Positions 42,645 through 52,101 of a stretch of DNA of 64,000 nt are shown in pieces. The notes under the pieces are model-generated. The model ran no database searches. It was not told the DNA's origin and saw only the letters and a list, made by a program, of their open reading frames with translations. Each line of letters starts with the position of its first letter. Positions within the stretch are counted from its first letter, which is position 1. Origin of the DNA: Burkholderiales bacterium (GTDB lineage: Bacteria > Pseudomonadota > Gammaproteobacteria > Burkholderiales > Burkholderiaceae_C). The translations under genes were made by a program, and so were the position numbers. The stretch spans positions 1 through 64,000 of the forward strand of contig JACRAZ010000037.1 in the NCBI GenBank assembly GCA_016213205.1, read 5' to 3'.

Positions 42645-44188
42645 TGACGCTCCGCCGCCGTCACACCGGCCATCAGGCACCCCAGCGCGGCTTCGCTGCA
42701 CTGCTCGATCGGCAGCTCGCCGGCGATGCGGCCGCGGTCCATCACCAGCACGCGGTCGGCCAGCGCGAGGATCTCGTCGAGTTCGGACGAGACCACCAGC
42801 ACCGCGCCGCCGGCGTCGCGCATGGCCCGCAGGCGGCCGTGGATGAACTCGATCGCGCCGATGTCCACGCCGCGCGTGGGCTGGCCCACCAGCAGCACCT
42901 TCGGCACGCCCAGCGCCTCGCGCGCGAGCACCAGCTTCTGCTGGTTGCCACCGGAGAACTTGGACGATTGCAGCAGCGGGTTGCGCGGCCGCACGTCGTA
43001 GTCGTCCATCATCGCGGCGGTGGCGCTGCGCATCGCGGCCTGCTTCATCCAGCCCCACGCGCCGGCAAAACGCGGCAGGCGGTGGTGGCCCAGCACGGCC
43101 GACTCCCAGGCCGCGAACGGCAGCACCAGGCCGCAGCGGTGGCGGTCTTCCGGCACATGGGCCAGGCCCAGCACGCGGGCTTCGGCCGGGTCCAGCCAGG
43201 CCTCGGGCGTGAACGAGCGGCCCGCCAGCACGAGCCGGCCCTGCTGCGGCGCGCGCATGCCGGCCAGCGCCTCGAGCAGCTCGCTCTGGCCGTTGCCCGA
43301 GACGCCGGCGATGCCGACGATCTCGCCCGCCCGCAGGCTGAGCGTCACATCGGCCAGGCGCGGCACGCCGGCCGCGTCCTGCCAGCGCAGGCCGGTGGCT
43401 TCGAGCAGCGGCGCGCCCACGCGGGCGGCATGCTCGCCCGGCGCGCGGCCCAGGTTCACGCGCCGGCCCACCATGGCCTCGGCCAGCGTGTCCAGGCTGG
43501 CCTGGGCGATCGGGCAGTCGAGCACCACCTGGCCCTGGCGCATCACGGTCACGGCATCACACAGCGCCATGATCTCCTTGAGCTTGTGGGTGATCAGCAG
43601 GATCGTGGTGCCCTGCGCGCGCAGGCGGCGCAGCGTGATGAACAGCTGCTCGGTCTCCTGCGGGGTGAGCACCGCGGTGGGTTCGTCCAGGATCAGGATG
43701 CGCGCGCCGCGGAACAGCGCCTTCAGGATCTCCAGGCGCTGGCGTTCGCCCACGGGCAGTTCTTCCACCGGGGTGTCCAGGTGCACCACCAGGCCGGTGT
43801 CGTGCATCAGCGCCTCGAGCTGGCCGCGCACCTGCGCGCGCGCCGCGGGCAGGCGCCAGTGCGGCTCGGCGCCGAGCATGACGTTGTCCAGCGCCGAGAG
43901 CGGCTCCACCAGCATGAAGTGCTGGTGCACCATGCCGATGCCCAGCGCGATGGCCTCGCGCGAGCCGCTGATGCGCGCGGGCCGGCCCTCGATCTCGATG
44001 CCACCCTCGTCGGCCTGGTAGAAGCCGTAGAGGATGGACATCAGCGTGGACTTGCCCGCGCCGTTCTCGCCGACGATGCCGTGCACGGTGCCCGCGGCCA
44101 CCGTGAGCGTCACCTCACGATTGGCCTGGACGGCGCCGAAGCGTTTGCTGATGCGGTCCATGAAGACCGCGATGGCTGATGACGGCAT
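42641..44188 (-). CDS. Nucleoside ABC importer ATPase with two nucleotide-binding domains
   Basis: 515 residues with two tandem ABC domains. The first has an intact Walker A (GENGAGKST, near residue 40), signature VGERQRLEILKAL and Walker B LILDEPTAVLTPQE. The second has a degenerate Walker A (GVSGNGQSELLEAL), signature SGGNQQKLVLAREA and LLVGQPTRGVDIGA, as is usual for sugar/nucleoside-type double ATPases such as NupO/BmpA-partner. The second gene of the operon, separated from the binding-protein gene by a hairpin. ATG 44188 lacks a clear ribosome binding site, unlike its coupled neighbours. Confidence 0.93.
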   Translation of the reverse strand: MPSSAIAVFMDRISKRFGAVQANREVTLTVAAGTVHGIVGENGAGKSTLMSILYGFYQADEGGIEIEGRPARISGSREAIALGIGMVHQHFMLVEPLSALDNVMLGAEPHWRLPAARAQVRGQLEALMHDTGLVVHLDTPVEELPVGERQRLEILKALFRGARILILDEPTAVLTPQETEQLFITLRRLRAQGTTILLITHKLKEIMALCDAVTVMRQGQVVLDCPIAQASLDTLAEAMVGRRVNLGRAPGEHAARVGAPLLEATGLRWQDAAGVPRLADVTLSLRAGEIVGIAGVSGNGQSELLEALAGMRAPQQGRLVLAGRSFTPEAWLDPAEARVLGLAHVPEDRHRCGLVLPFAAWESAVLGHHRLPRFAGAWGWMKQAAMRSATAAMMDDYDVRPRNPLLQSSKFSGGNQQKLVLAREALGVPKVLLVGQPTRGVDIGAIEFIHGRLRAMRDAGGAVLVVSSELDEILALADRVLVMDRGRIAGELPIEQCSEAALGCLMAGVTAAERQ

Positions 44189-44217
44189 CGAAGGGCGTAT
44201 TCATCCCGGAGGGGACA

Positions 44218-44292
44218 GACCGCGCAGCGGTCAGGGGAGAGCGGTGGTGATCGAAGGGTTGAACCCGATCCGGGTTTCCCGGTCGGGTTCAA
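44218..44292 (-). promoter_or_regulatory. Two stem-loops between the binding-protein and ATPase genes
   Basis: In the 141-base gap there is GACCGC-GCA-GCGGTC (44218-44232) and a long stem TTGAACCCGA / TCGGGTTCAA (44259-44268 / 44283-44292), itself enclosing CCGGG-TTT-CCCGG (44270-44282). This is the arrangement often seen after solute-binding protein genes, where it stabilises the upstream message and reduces read-through so that binding protein outnumbers membrane subunits. That function is an inference. Confidence 0.6.
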
Positions 44293-44329
44293 TCAGCCCC
44301 TCGGGGGCGGCCGCCAGGCGGCCGGGGCC

Positions 44330-45298
44330 TCAGTACTTGCAGGTGTTGTCGGCCATGTAGTCGGCGACCTTGATCTTGCCGGCGATGATGTCGGCCTTGG
44401 CCGCGTCGACGCGCTTCTTCATCTCGGCGCTGACCAGCTTCTCGTTGTGCTTGTCCAGCGCGTAGTCCACCGCGCCTTCCTTCAGGCCGAGCACGGTGAC
44501 GCCGGGTGTCGTCTTCTTCGCGGCGGTGTACACCGCCACGTCCACCCGCTTGACCATGCTGGTGAGCATGGTGCCGGGCTGCAGGTGGTTCTGGTTGCTG
44601 TCCACGCCGATGGCCAGCTTGCCACCGTCCTTGGCCGCCTGGTACACGCCCATGCCGGTGCCGCCGGCGGCGGCGAAGATCACGTCCACGCCCTTGGCGA
44701 ACTGGGCCTTGGCCAGCTCGGCGCCGCGCGTGGGGTCGTTCCAGGCGGCGGCCGTGGTGCCGGTCATGTTGGAGGTTACTTCCGCCTTCGGGTTGGCGTA
44801 CTTGGCGCCCTGCTCGTAGCCGCACTGGAACTTGCGGATCAGCGGGATGTCCATGCCGCCGACGAAGCCCACCTTGCCGCTCTTGCTGGCGATGGCGGCC
44901 ATCATGCCCACCAGGAAGCTGCCCTCGTGCTCCTTGAAGATGATGGATTCGACGTTGGGCTGCTTGACCACCGCGTCGATGATGGCGAACTGCAGCTTCG
45001 GGAAGTCCTTGGCCACCTTTTCCATCGACGAGCCCTGCGAGAAGCCCACGCCGATGATGGGGTTGGCCCCCTTCTCGGCCATGCGGCGCATGGCCTGCTC
45101 GCGCTGGGCCTCGTTGCTGATCTCGAAATCGAGGTAGGGCTTGCCGGTTTCCTTCTTCCAGCGCTCGGCGCCGTTGTACGCGGCCTCGTTGAAGGACTTG
45201 TCGAACTTGCCGCCCATGTCGTAGATCACGGCGGGATCGGCCTGCGCGGCGGTGGCGGCAGCCAGCAGGCCGGCAAGGGTCAGGAGCGGGTGCTTCAT
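44330..45298 (-). CDS. BMP family nucleoside-binding protein
   Basis: 322-residue periplasmic binding protein of the Bmp/PnrA (TmpC) family, which binds purine nucleosides. The signal peptide MKHPLLTLAGLLAAATAAQA leads to DPAVIYDMGGKFDKSFNEAAYNGAERW, the typical first strand and ligand loop. Further contacts are GVGFSQGSSMEKVAKDFPKLQFAIID and GKVGFVGGMDIPLIRKFQCGYEQG; the hinge region FAAAGGTGMGVYQAAKDG follows. It starts at ATG 45298 and heads the six-gene minus-strand operon (binding protein, ATPase, two permeases, Cdd, PNP). It is divergent from adenosine deaminase. Confidence 0.93.
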   Translation of the reverse strand: MKHPLLTLAGLLAAATAAQADPAVIYDMGGKFDKSFNEAAYNGAERWKKETGKPYLDFEISNEAQREQAMRRMAEKGANPIIGVGFSQGSSMEKVAKDFPKLQFAIIDAVVKQPNVESIIFKEHEGSFLVGMMAAIASKSGKVGFVGGMDIPLIRKFQCGYEQGAKYANPKAEVTSNMTGTTAAAWNDPTRGAELAKAQFAKGVDVIFAAAGGTGMGVYQAAKDGGKLAIGVDSNQNHLQPGTMLTSMVKRVDVAVYTAAKKTTPGVTVLGLKEGAVDYALDKHNEKLVSAEMKKRVDAAKADIIAGKIKVADYMADNTCKY

Positions 45299-45389
45299 GG
45301 GCAGGTCACCTGTCGGGTGGGGGGATGTGGTCGGGCAGGATAGCAAGACTCGCGCCGTTGGCTCCCCCGTGGTTCTCCCTCATCGTTGC

Positions 45390-45395
45390 TAGCAT
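45390..45395 (+). promoter_or_regulatory. -10-like hexamer directly before the adenosine deaminase start
   Basis: TAGCAT is 6 nt upstream of ATG 45402, in a TGCTAGCAT context. A good -35 is not seen. If used, transcription would start at or next to the ATG. The same spacing of -10 and ATG occurs at 11118 and 58915. Confidence 0.35.
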
Positions 45396-45401
45396 CGCGC
45401 G

Positions 45402-46472
45402 ATGCCCGCCGCCGACCCGACCCCGCCGGACCCGTTGCTGCAACGCGCCCGGCGCCTGCCGAAAGTGCTGTTGCACGAACACCTGGATGGCGGCTTGCGT
45501 GTGCCCACGCTGCTGGCCCTGCTGCGCCAGCGCGGCCTGACGGCCCCGGCCGACGACGTGGAGACCCTGGCCGCCTGGTTCGATGCCCGCGCGCACGCCG
45601 GCTCGCTGGTGGAGTACCTGCGCGGCTTCGCGCTCACGGTGGCGGCCATGGCCAGCCCGCAGGCGCTGGAGCGCGTGGCCTTTGAAGCCGCCGAGGACGC
45701 GCGTGCCGAGGGCTGCGTGCTGGCCGAGTTCCGCATCGCGCCGCTGCTGTTCGAGCCCTTCGGCATCAGCGGCGAGGCCGCGGTGGAGGCCCTGCTCACC
45801 GGCCTGGCGCGCTCGGCGCTGCCCAGCGGGCTGATCGTCTGCGCGATGCGCCAGCTCCCGGCGGCCGAGGTCACCCGCGCGGCCACGCTGGCGCTGCGTT
45901 ACCGCGAGCAGGGCGTCGTGGCCTTTGACCTGGCCGGCCCCGAGGCAGGCCACCCGGCCACCGAGCATGCCGCGTTGCTGGCGCGGGTGCGCGGCGAGGG
46001 CCTGGCGCTCACGCTGCACGCGGGCGAGGCCGATGGCGCGGCGCGCGTGCTCGAGGCCGCGCGCCTGGGCGCCCGACGGGTGGGCCACGGCGTGCGGCTG
46101 GCCGACGTGATCGGCACGCCCGCGGGCGCGGCCGTGCTGGCCGAGCTGCGCGAACGGGGCCTGCACCTGGAGGTGTGCCCCACCAGCAACCTGCACACCG
46201 GCGCGGCCCGCTCGATCGCCACGCACCCGATCCGCGCGCTGTGGGATGCGGGCGTCTCGCTCTCGTTCCACACCGACAACAAGCTCATCTCCTGCATCGA
46301 CCAGAGCACCGAGGCCGTGAACCTGCTGCAGCATGCCGCCTTCACCTGGGCCGACCTGCTGCGCATGGGCCTGCTCGCGGCCGAGGCCTCGTTCCTGCCC
46401 GAGCCGAGCCGTGCGCAGGCCCGGCAGCAACTGCTGGGCTGGGCCCGGGCCGAAGGCATCACACCGGGCTGA
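45402..46472 (+). CDS. add: Adenosine deaminase
   Basis: 356-residue TIM-barrel zinc enzyme that converts (deoxy)adenosine to (deoxy)inosine. The metal site HEHLDG opens the barrel, followed by the substrate strand LTLHAGEADG, RVGHGVRL, CPTSNLHTG and SFHTDNKLIS, the last carrying the catalytic aspartate in the TDN form seen in some bacterial Add proteins. It is divergent from the nucleoside importer operon and shares its 103-base intergenic region, so a common regulator is plausible. It is followed by a second 5'-nucleotidase 36 nt downstream. Confidence 0.93.
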   Translation: MPAADPTPPDPLLQRARRLPKVLLHEHLDGGLRVPTLLALLRQRGLTAPADDVETLAAWFDARAHAGSLVEYLRGFALTVAAMASPQALERVAFEAAEDARAEGCVLAEFRIAPLLFEPFGISGEAAVEALLTGLARSALPSGLIVCAMRQLPAAEVTRAATLALRYREQGVVAFDLAGPEAGHPATEHAALLARVRGEGLALTLHAGEADGAARVLEAARLGARRVGHGVRLADVIGTPAGAAVLAELRERGLHLEVCPTSNLHTGAARSIATHPIRALWDAGVSLSFHTDNKLISCIDQSTEAVNLLQHAAFTWADLLRMGLLAAEASFLPEPSRAQARQQLLGWARAEGITPG

Positions 46473-46508
46473 GCGCCCCACCCACCGACCCCTGCACCGA
46501 GGCAACCG

Positions 46509-48311
46509 ATGACCCCCACGCTCGCCGCCACGCTGGCCCTGGCCGCCCTCGCCGCCCTGGGTGGCTGCGCCTCCGCGCCGGCCCCCGCCCCTGCCACCGC
46601 CCCTGCTGGCGAGACCGTGCGCCTGCGCGTGATCGGCTTCAACGATTTTCACGGCAACCTCGAGGAAGGCAAGCTCACGCTCACGCTGCCCGACCCGGCC
46701 CGGCCCGGCGCGGGCCAGCGCGTGGTGGTGGGCGGCGCGGCACCGATGGCCGCGCTGGTGCAGGCCCTGCGCGCCGGCGCGCCGCACAGCCTGGTGGTCT
46801 CGGCCGGCGACATGATCGGCGCCTCGCCGCTGGTGTCCACGCTGTTCCGGCACGAATCCACCGTGCAGGTGATGAACCGCATCGGGGTCGACGTGGGCGC
46901 GGTGGGCAACCACGAGTTCGACGCCGGCACCGCCGAGCTGCAGCGCGTGCTGGCGGGCGGCTGCGCGCCCGAGCTGCCCGGCAACCCCGGCGCCACCTGC
47001 GTGCTGCAGCCCTACCCCGGCGCGCAGTTCGCGCTGGTGGCCGCCAACGTTCACCAGGCCGATGGCCGGCCGCTGTTCGCCCCGAGCTGGGTGCGTGAGT
47101 TCGCGGGCGTGAAGGTGGGCGTGATCGGCGCCGTCACCCGCGGCACGCCGAAGATCGTGGTGCCGCAGGCGATTGGCGGCCTGCGCTTCGAGGACGAGGC
47201 CGAGGCCATCAACCGCAGCGTGCGCGAGCTCAAGGCGCAAGGCGTGCACACGCTGATCGTGACGATGCACGAGGGCGGCGAGATCGGCAGCGCCCAGCAG
47301 CCGGCCGACTGGAACGACGAACGCTGCCCCAACCTGCGCGGCCCGATCGTCGACCTGGCGCGGCGCATCAGCCCCGAGGTGGACCTGATCATCAGCGGCC
47401 ACAGCCACCAGGGCTACCGCTGCCTCCTCGACGGCCGGCCGGTGGTCCAGTCCACCTCCTACGGGCGCGGCCTGTCGGTCACCGACCTGGTGATCGATGC
47501 GCGCAGCGGCCGGGTGGACCGCAGCGCCACCCGCAGCCGCAACCTGCCGGTGCTGAACGCGCACACCGAGCCCGCGCAGCGCAGCGCCATCGCGGCCGCG
47601 CAGCCCGCCCCCTGGGGCGATGCCCTGCGCGCCGCCGCCGTGCCGGGTGATGCGGCGCAGGCGGTGGCGGCCGAGGTGGGCCGCTTCAGCGCCGCCGCGG
47701 CGCCGCGCGCGCAGCGCGTGGTGGGCCACATCGGCGGCAGCTTCGAGCGGGGCGGCCGCGGCGGCACCAGCAGCGCGGGCCAGATGATTGCCGATGCCCA
47801 GCTGGCCGCCACCCGAGCGCCGGCCAACGGCGGCGCGCAGCTTGCACTGATGAACAGCGGCGGCGTGCGCGCCGACCTGCTGTGCCGCCAGGCGCCGCCC
47901 TGCCCGGTGAGCTTCGGCGAGGCCTTTGCGATGCAGCCCTTCGGCAACAGCCTGGTGGTGATGACGCTCAGCGGCGCCGAGCTGAAGGCGCTGCTCGAAG
48001 CGCAGCAGCCCCCCGGGCGCGCCAGCCCGAACTTCCTGCAGCCCTCGGACAGCCTGCGCTACCGCTGGCGTGCCTCGGCCGCGCCCGGCGAGCGGGTGCA
48101 GGACCTGCGGGTGGACGGCGTGCCGGTGCGGCCCGAGGCCGACTACCGCGTCACCGTGAACGGCTTCCTGGCCGAAGGCGGCGACGGCCACAGCCTGCTG
48201 ACCCAGGGCCGCAACCGGCTCGGCGGCAAGGTCGACATCGAGGCGCTCACCGCCTACCTGGCCAGCACGCCGGTGCCCAGCACGGCCTCGCGCATCGAGC
48301 GGGTGGACTGA
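46509..48311 (+). CDS. 5'-nucleotidase / metallophosphatase lipoprotein, UshA type (second)
   Basis: 600 residues, paralogous to the gene at 36301-37917 but longer. The lipobox LAALGGC ends the signal sequence. Metal-site motifs are VIGFNDFHGNLEEG, GNHEFDAGTAEL, TMHEGGEIG and ISGHSHQGYR; the C-terminal domain has LMNSGGVRADLLC and NGFLAEGGDGHSLL. An insert with cysteines (GGCAPELPGNPGATCVLQP) lies in the catalytic domain. It is expected to release nucleosides from nucleotides in the periplasm or at the surface. Likely cotranscribed with add. Confidence 0.92.
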   Translation: MTPTLAATLALAALAALGGCASAPAPAPATAPAGETVRLRVIGFNDFHGNLEEGKLTLTLPDPARPGAGQRVVVGGAAPMAALVQALRAGAPHSLVVSAGDMIGASPLVSTLFRHESTVQVMNRIGVDVGAVGNHEFDAGTAELQRVLAGGCAPELPGNPGATCVLQPYPGAQFALVAANVHQADGRPLFAPSWVREFAGVKVGVIGAVTRGTPKIVVPQAIGGLRFEDEAEAINRSVRELKAQGVHTLIVTMHEGGEIGSAQQPADWNDERCPNLRGPIVDLARRISPEVDLIISGHSHQGYRCLLDGRPVVQSTSYGRGLSVTDLVIDARSGRVDRSATRSRNLPVLNAHTEPAQRSAIAAAQPAPWGDALRAAAVPGDAAQAVAAEVGRFSAAAAPRAQRVVGHIGGSFERGGRGGTSSAGQMIADAQLAATRAPANGGAQLALMNSGGVRADLLCRQAPPCPVSFGEAFAMQPFGNSLVVMTLSGAELKALLEAQQPPGRASPNFLQPSDSLRYRWRASAAPGERVQDLRVDGVPVRPEADYRVTVNGFLAEGGDGHSLLTQGRNRLGGKVDIEALTAYLASTPVPSTASRIERVD

Positions 48312-48634
48312 GCCCGCGCGCGGCGCGCCCCGGGGGGCGGGCCGCCGCTGTCATCGGGCTGGCACATCGGGCCGGCAGACTGGGCAGCCGTTGCATCCGG
48401 CAGCGTCGCGGCGCCGTACGCAGCCGGTGCGGGCCATCGGCCCGTGGGCACCGCCTGCGGGCCGGCATGCACCACCCGAGTGTGGCGAAAAGCCACAAAC
48501 GGGGGAAACCCGTGGTTTACCGGCTGCTGTCTTTGCGCGAGATTGACTGTTTGGTCAGGATTCGTGCGCGGCGGCGCTGGCAGGCAACTTGCATCCGCCG
48601 CCCGGGCAAGCCAATCAATCGAGGAGTGAACGTG
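48312..48634 (+). other. Leader region of the TonB receptor gene with two hairpins
   Basis: This 323-base gap has no gene. It holds TGTGGC-GAAAA-GCCACA (48481-48497) and, directly after, ACGGG-GGAAA-CCCGT (48499-48513). A TTGACT hexamer at 48543 could be a -35, but no good -10 follows at the right distance. The ribosome binding site GAGGAG (48621-48626) belongs to the next gene. Confidence 0.5.
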
Positions 48635-51600
48635 ATGAACGACAGGCATTGGGGCTGTTTCACAAGAACGGCCATCAGCGTGGCCGTGGTCATGGCGGCG
48701 GCCGCGCCGGCCCTGGCGCAGAACACCACCGCGGCGGTGGGCGGGCGTGTCACCGGGGCCGACGGCAAGCCCGCGGCCGGTGCCACCGTGACGATCCTGC
48801 ACACCGAGTCCGGTTCGGTGAACAACGCCACCACCGATGCCGACGGCCGCTACGCGGTGCGCGGGCTGCGTGTGGGCGGGCCCTACACCATCACCTTCAG
48901 CAAGGCCGGGCAGACGGACAAGCGTGAAGGCGTGTTCCTGGCCCTGGCCGAGATCACCGCGCTCGACGGCACCCTGGGCGCCGCCACGGCGCAGGTGGTG
49001 ATCACCGGGCAAGGTGGGGCCGGCAACAGCAAGTTCGGCAGCGCGAGCATGGGCGCGGGCACCAACATCGGCAGCCGCGAGCTGAACGCACTGGCCTCGA
49101 TCGGCCGCAACCTGCAGGACTACGCGCGCACCGACCCGCGCCTGGTGCAGACCAACAAGGACTTCGGCGAGATCTCCGCGCTGGGCCTGAACAGCCGCTT
49201 CAACCGCGTCACCGTGGACGGCGTGTCCATGAGCGACAGCTTCGGCCTGGAGTCGAACAACCTGCCCACGCTGAAGCAGCCGATCTCGATCGACGCGATC
49301 CAGTCGGTGCAGGTCAACGTGTCGAACTTCGACGTCACGCAGAAGGGCTACGTCGGCGCCAACATCAACGCCGTCACCAAGAGCGGCACCAACGATTTCA
49401 AGGGCAGCGTCTACTACGTCTACCGCGACCAGGACATGGCCGGCGACCGCTACAACCGCAGCCAGCAGACCTACTCGCCGCCCGCGCCCTTCGAGGAAAG
49501 CACCAAGGGCTTCACGCTGGGCGGGCCGATCCTGAAGGACAAGCTGTTCTTCTTCGCCAGCTACGAAGAGCTCTCCAGCTCGCGCACCACCCCCACCTTC
49601 GGCCCGGTGGGCAGCGGCCAGACCAACGTGGGCATCACGCCGGCCCAGATCGCGGCAGCGCAGAGCACCGCCAAGTCGGTGTACGGCATTGACATCGGCG
49701 GCTCCGACGTGCCCTCGGGCGCCGAGCTGACCGTGAAGGACCTGATGCTCAAGCTGGACTGGAACATCAGCGACAACCACAAGGCCAACCTGCGCTACAC
49801 CAAGACCGAGCAGTCCGAGCCGATCTTCCCCGGCTTCAACGCCACCGGCCTGACCCTCAACTCCAACTGGTATTCGCAGGACAAGATCAACGAATCGGTG
49901 CTCGGCCAGTGGTTCGCCGACTGGAGCGACACCTTCAGCACCGAGCTCAAGCTCTCGCGCACGCAGTACGAATCGGCGCCGCGCCCGTTTTCCGACCTGC
50001 CGCAGGTGACCCTCACCTTCACCGGCCCGGCCCCGGCCGGCACCGCCACCGGTTCACGCCGGCTGGTGTTCGGCACCGAGCAGTTCCGCCACTTCAACCG
50101 GCTGGAAACCACCACCAACGACCTCTACGCGGCCGGCACCTGGAACCTGGGCGACCACGAGCTGAAGTTCGGCACCGACTTCCAGAGCATCGACATCTTC
50201 AATGCCTTCGTCGACAGCAGCCGCGGCGTCTACGAGTTCAGCGGCACGGACCCGGTGGCGCTGTTCGCGGCCGGCAAGCCCACCACCTACACGGTGCGGC
50301 TGCCGCTGCCCGGACGCACGCTGGCCGACAGCGCGGCCGACTGGCGGCTGGACAACCTGGGCGTCTTCCTGCAGGACACCTGGAAGCTCAACCGCCAGCT
50401 CACGCTGATGGGCGGCCTGCGCGTGGACCAGACACGCACCGGTGACCGTCCGATCGTCAACGCAGCGTTTGCGCAGCCCGTGGTGCCCGGCAACCCGGCC
50501 ACCGGCACCGCCCAGACCGGCGGCTTCGGGCTGGACAACTCCGTCACCATCGACGGCAAGAACCTGGTGCAGCCGCGCCTGGGCTTCAACTTCGACCTCA
50601 CGCCCGGCGCCAAGGAGCGCCGCATGCAGGTGCGCGGCGGCGTCGGCCTGTTCCAGGGTGCCGCGGCCAACGTGTGGCTGACCAACCCGTACCAGAACTT
50701 CGGCACCGCCAACGCCAGCTTCAGCTGCGGCGCAGGCCGCACGGCCTGCCCGGCCGACCTGGTGTTCACGCCCGACACCAACCGCCAGCCCAGCATCACC
50801 GGCGTGGTGCCGGCGGCCGGTGTCGACCTGATCGCCGCCAACCTGCGCCAGCCTTCGGTCTGGAAGATGAACCTCGCGTTCGACACCGAGCTGCCCTGGT
50901 ACGGCCTGGTGGCCGGCGCCGAGTGGATCCACACCGAGGTGAAGGATGGCGTGCACTACCGCCACCTGAACCTGGGCGCCCCCACCGCCACCGGGCCCGA
51001 TGGCCGGCCGCTGTACTACAACACGCAGGCCCGCTCGGAATCCTGCTGGAACAGCGGCGACGGCCTGATCAGCACCTGCGGCGGCCAGAGCCGCTTCCTG
51101 CGCAACCGCGCCTTCGCGGACGTGCTGCTGGCCGAGAACAGCAGCCAGGGCCGGGGTGACAGCCTGACCCTCAGCCTCAATGGCAGCGGCCTGTCGCGCA
51201 GCCTGAACTGGGGCCTGGCCTACACCCGCACCTCGCTGACCGAGGTGAACCCGCTGACCTCCTCGCGCGCCATCTCGAACTGGGCCAACCGCGCCATCTT
51301 CGACCCGAACGAGGAAGTGGCTGCACGCTCGGCCTACGTGATCCGCGACCGCATCAGCGCCACGATGAACTGGTCGAAGGCCTTCTTCTCGAACTACCGC
51401 ACCAGCGTGGGCGTGTTCTACGAAGGCCGGCGCGGCAAGCCCTACAGCTGGACCTTCCGCAACGACATGAACGGCGATGGCGTCTCGGGCAACGACCTGA
51501 TGTACATCCCCAGCGCGCAGGGTTCGGGCGAGGTCGAGTTCTTCGGCGCCACCCCCGCCGAGCGGGCCGCCAACGAGGCGCGGTTCTGGGATGTGGTGAA

Positions 51601-51988
51601 CAGCAACCCCTCGCTGTCCTCGGCGCGCGGCCGCGTGGTGGGCCGCAACGACGTGACCAGCCCCTGGGTCAACAGCTTCGACCTGCGCTTCAGCCAGGAA
51701 GTGCCCGGCTTCATGGCCAAACACAAGGGCGTGCTGACGCTGGACATCCTGAACTTCGGCAACCTGCTCAACAAGCGCTGGGGCCGCACCGACGAAGTGG
51801 GCTTCAACGCCGGCACCATCGGCGGCGTGCAGAACAACGGCGCCAATGCACGCAGCTTCGTCAACTACGCGGGCATGCGCAACGGCAAGTACGTCTACAA
51901 CACCGTCGCGCTGGAGGATTTCGAAACCCGCCAGGCCAAGGGCGAGAGCCAGTGGGCCCTGCAGGTGACGCTGAAGTACGAGTTCTGA
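48635..51988 (+). CDS. TonB-dependent receptor, Oar-like
   Basis: 1117-residue outer-membrane receptor. A signal peptide (TAISVAVVMAAAAPALAQ) is followed by a carboxypeptidase-regulatory-like domain (AAVGGRVTGADGKPAAGATVTI...GRYAVRGLRVGGPYTITFSKAG), then the plug with ISALGLNSRFNRVTVDGVSMSDSFG and a long barrel ending LQVTLKYEF with the terminal aromatic. This layout matches the Oar family of adhesion/uptake receptors rather than siderophore receptors. A GTG 3 nt upstream is possible but ATG 48635 is preferred. The ligand is unknown; its position after the nucleotidase could mean uptake of nucleotide-containing polymers, which is speculative. A strong terminator follows. Confidence 0.9.
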   Translation: MNDRHWGCFTRTAISVAVVMAAAAPALAQNTTAAVGGRVTGADGKPAAGATVTILHTESGSVNNATTDADGRYAVRGLRVGGPYTITFSKAGQTDKREGVFLALAEITALDGTLGAATAQVVITGQGGAGNSKFGSASMGAGTNIGSRELNALASIGRNLQDYARTDPRLVQTNKDFGEISALGLNSRFNRVTVDGVSMSDSFGLESNNLPTLKQPISIDAIQSVQVNVSNFDVTQKGYVGANINAVTKSGTNDFKGSVYYVYRDQDMAGDRYNRSQQTYSPPAPFEESTKGFTLGGPILKDKLFFFASYEELSSSRTTPTFGPVGSGQTNVGITPAQIAAAQSTAKSVYGIDIGGSDVPSGAELTVKDLMLKLDWNISDNHKANLRYTKTEQSEPIFPGFNATGLTLNSNWYSQDKINESVLGQWFADWSDTFSTELKLSRTQYESAPRPFSDLPQVTLTFTGPAPAGTATGSRRLVFGTEQFRHFNRLETTTNDLYAAGTWNLGDHELKFGTDFQSIDIFNAFVDSSRGVYEFSGTDPVALFAAGKPTTYTVRLPLPGRTLADSAADWRLDNLGVFLQDTWKLNRQLTLMGGLRVDQTRTGDRPIVNAAFAQPVVPGNPATGTAQTGGFGLDNSVTIDGKNLVQPRLGFNFDLTPGAKERRMQVRGGVGLFQGAAANVWLTNPYQNFGTANASFSCGAGRTACPADLVFTPDTNRQPSITGVVPAAGVDLIAANLRQPSVWKMNLAFDTELPWYGLVAGAEWIHTEVKDGVHYRHLNLGAPTATGPDGRPLYYNTQARSESCWNSGDGLISTCGGQSRFLRNRAFADVLLAENSSQGRGDSLTLSLNGSGLSRSLNWGLAYTRTSLTEVNPLTSSRAISNWANRAIFDPNEEVAARSAYVIRDRISATMNWSKAFFSNYRTSVGVFYEGRRGKPYSWTFRNDMNGDGVSGNDLMYIPSAQGSGEVEFFGATPAERAANEARFWDVVNSNPSLSSARGRVVGRNDVTSPWVNSFDLRFSQEVPGFMAKHKGVLTLDILNFGNLLNKRWGRTDEVGFNAGTIGGVQNNGANARSFVNYAGMRNGKYVYNTVALEDFETRQAKGESQWALQVTLKYEF

Positions 51989-51997
51989 GGGTGCCTG

Positions 51998-52061
51998 CCG
52001 GCGGGCCGCACAAGGGCCCGCCGGTGCATCACGGCAGCGCGGGCCCCGAGCCCGCGTTTTT
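51998..52061 (+). terminator. Double hairpin with T-run after the TonB receptor
   Basis: A first stem, CCGGCGGGCC / GGCCCGCCGG (51998-52024), is followed by CGCGGGC-CCCGA-GCCCGCG (52038-52056) directly abutting TTTTT (52057-52061). The second is a textbook intrinsic terminator in the plus direction, between convergent genes. Confidence 0.88.
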
Positions 52062-52101
52062 CATGGTGCCGCGCGGCCCGAGTGGCCGCGTCTTTCAGGC
52101 G

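Noticed and set aside
45306..48191. A 961-codon minus-strand open frame opposite add and the second 5'-nucleotidase
   Set aside because: Its composition (His/Arg/Gly/Ala-rich, no motifs) is that of an antisense frame; the plus-strand genes have full catalytic motifs.
48544..48557. TGAC/GTCA inverted repeat as an operator of the TonB receptor
   Set aside because: The arms are only 4 bp, expected by chance, and no promoter could be fitted around it.
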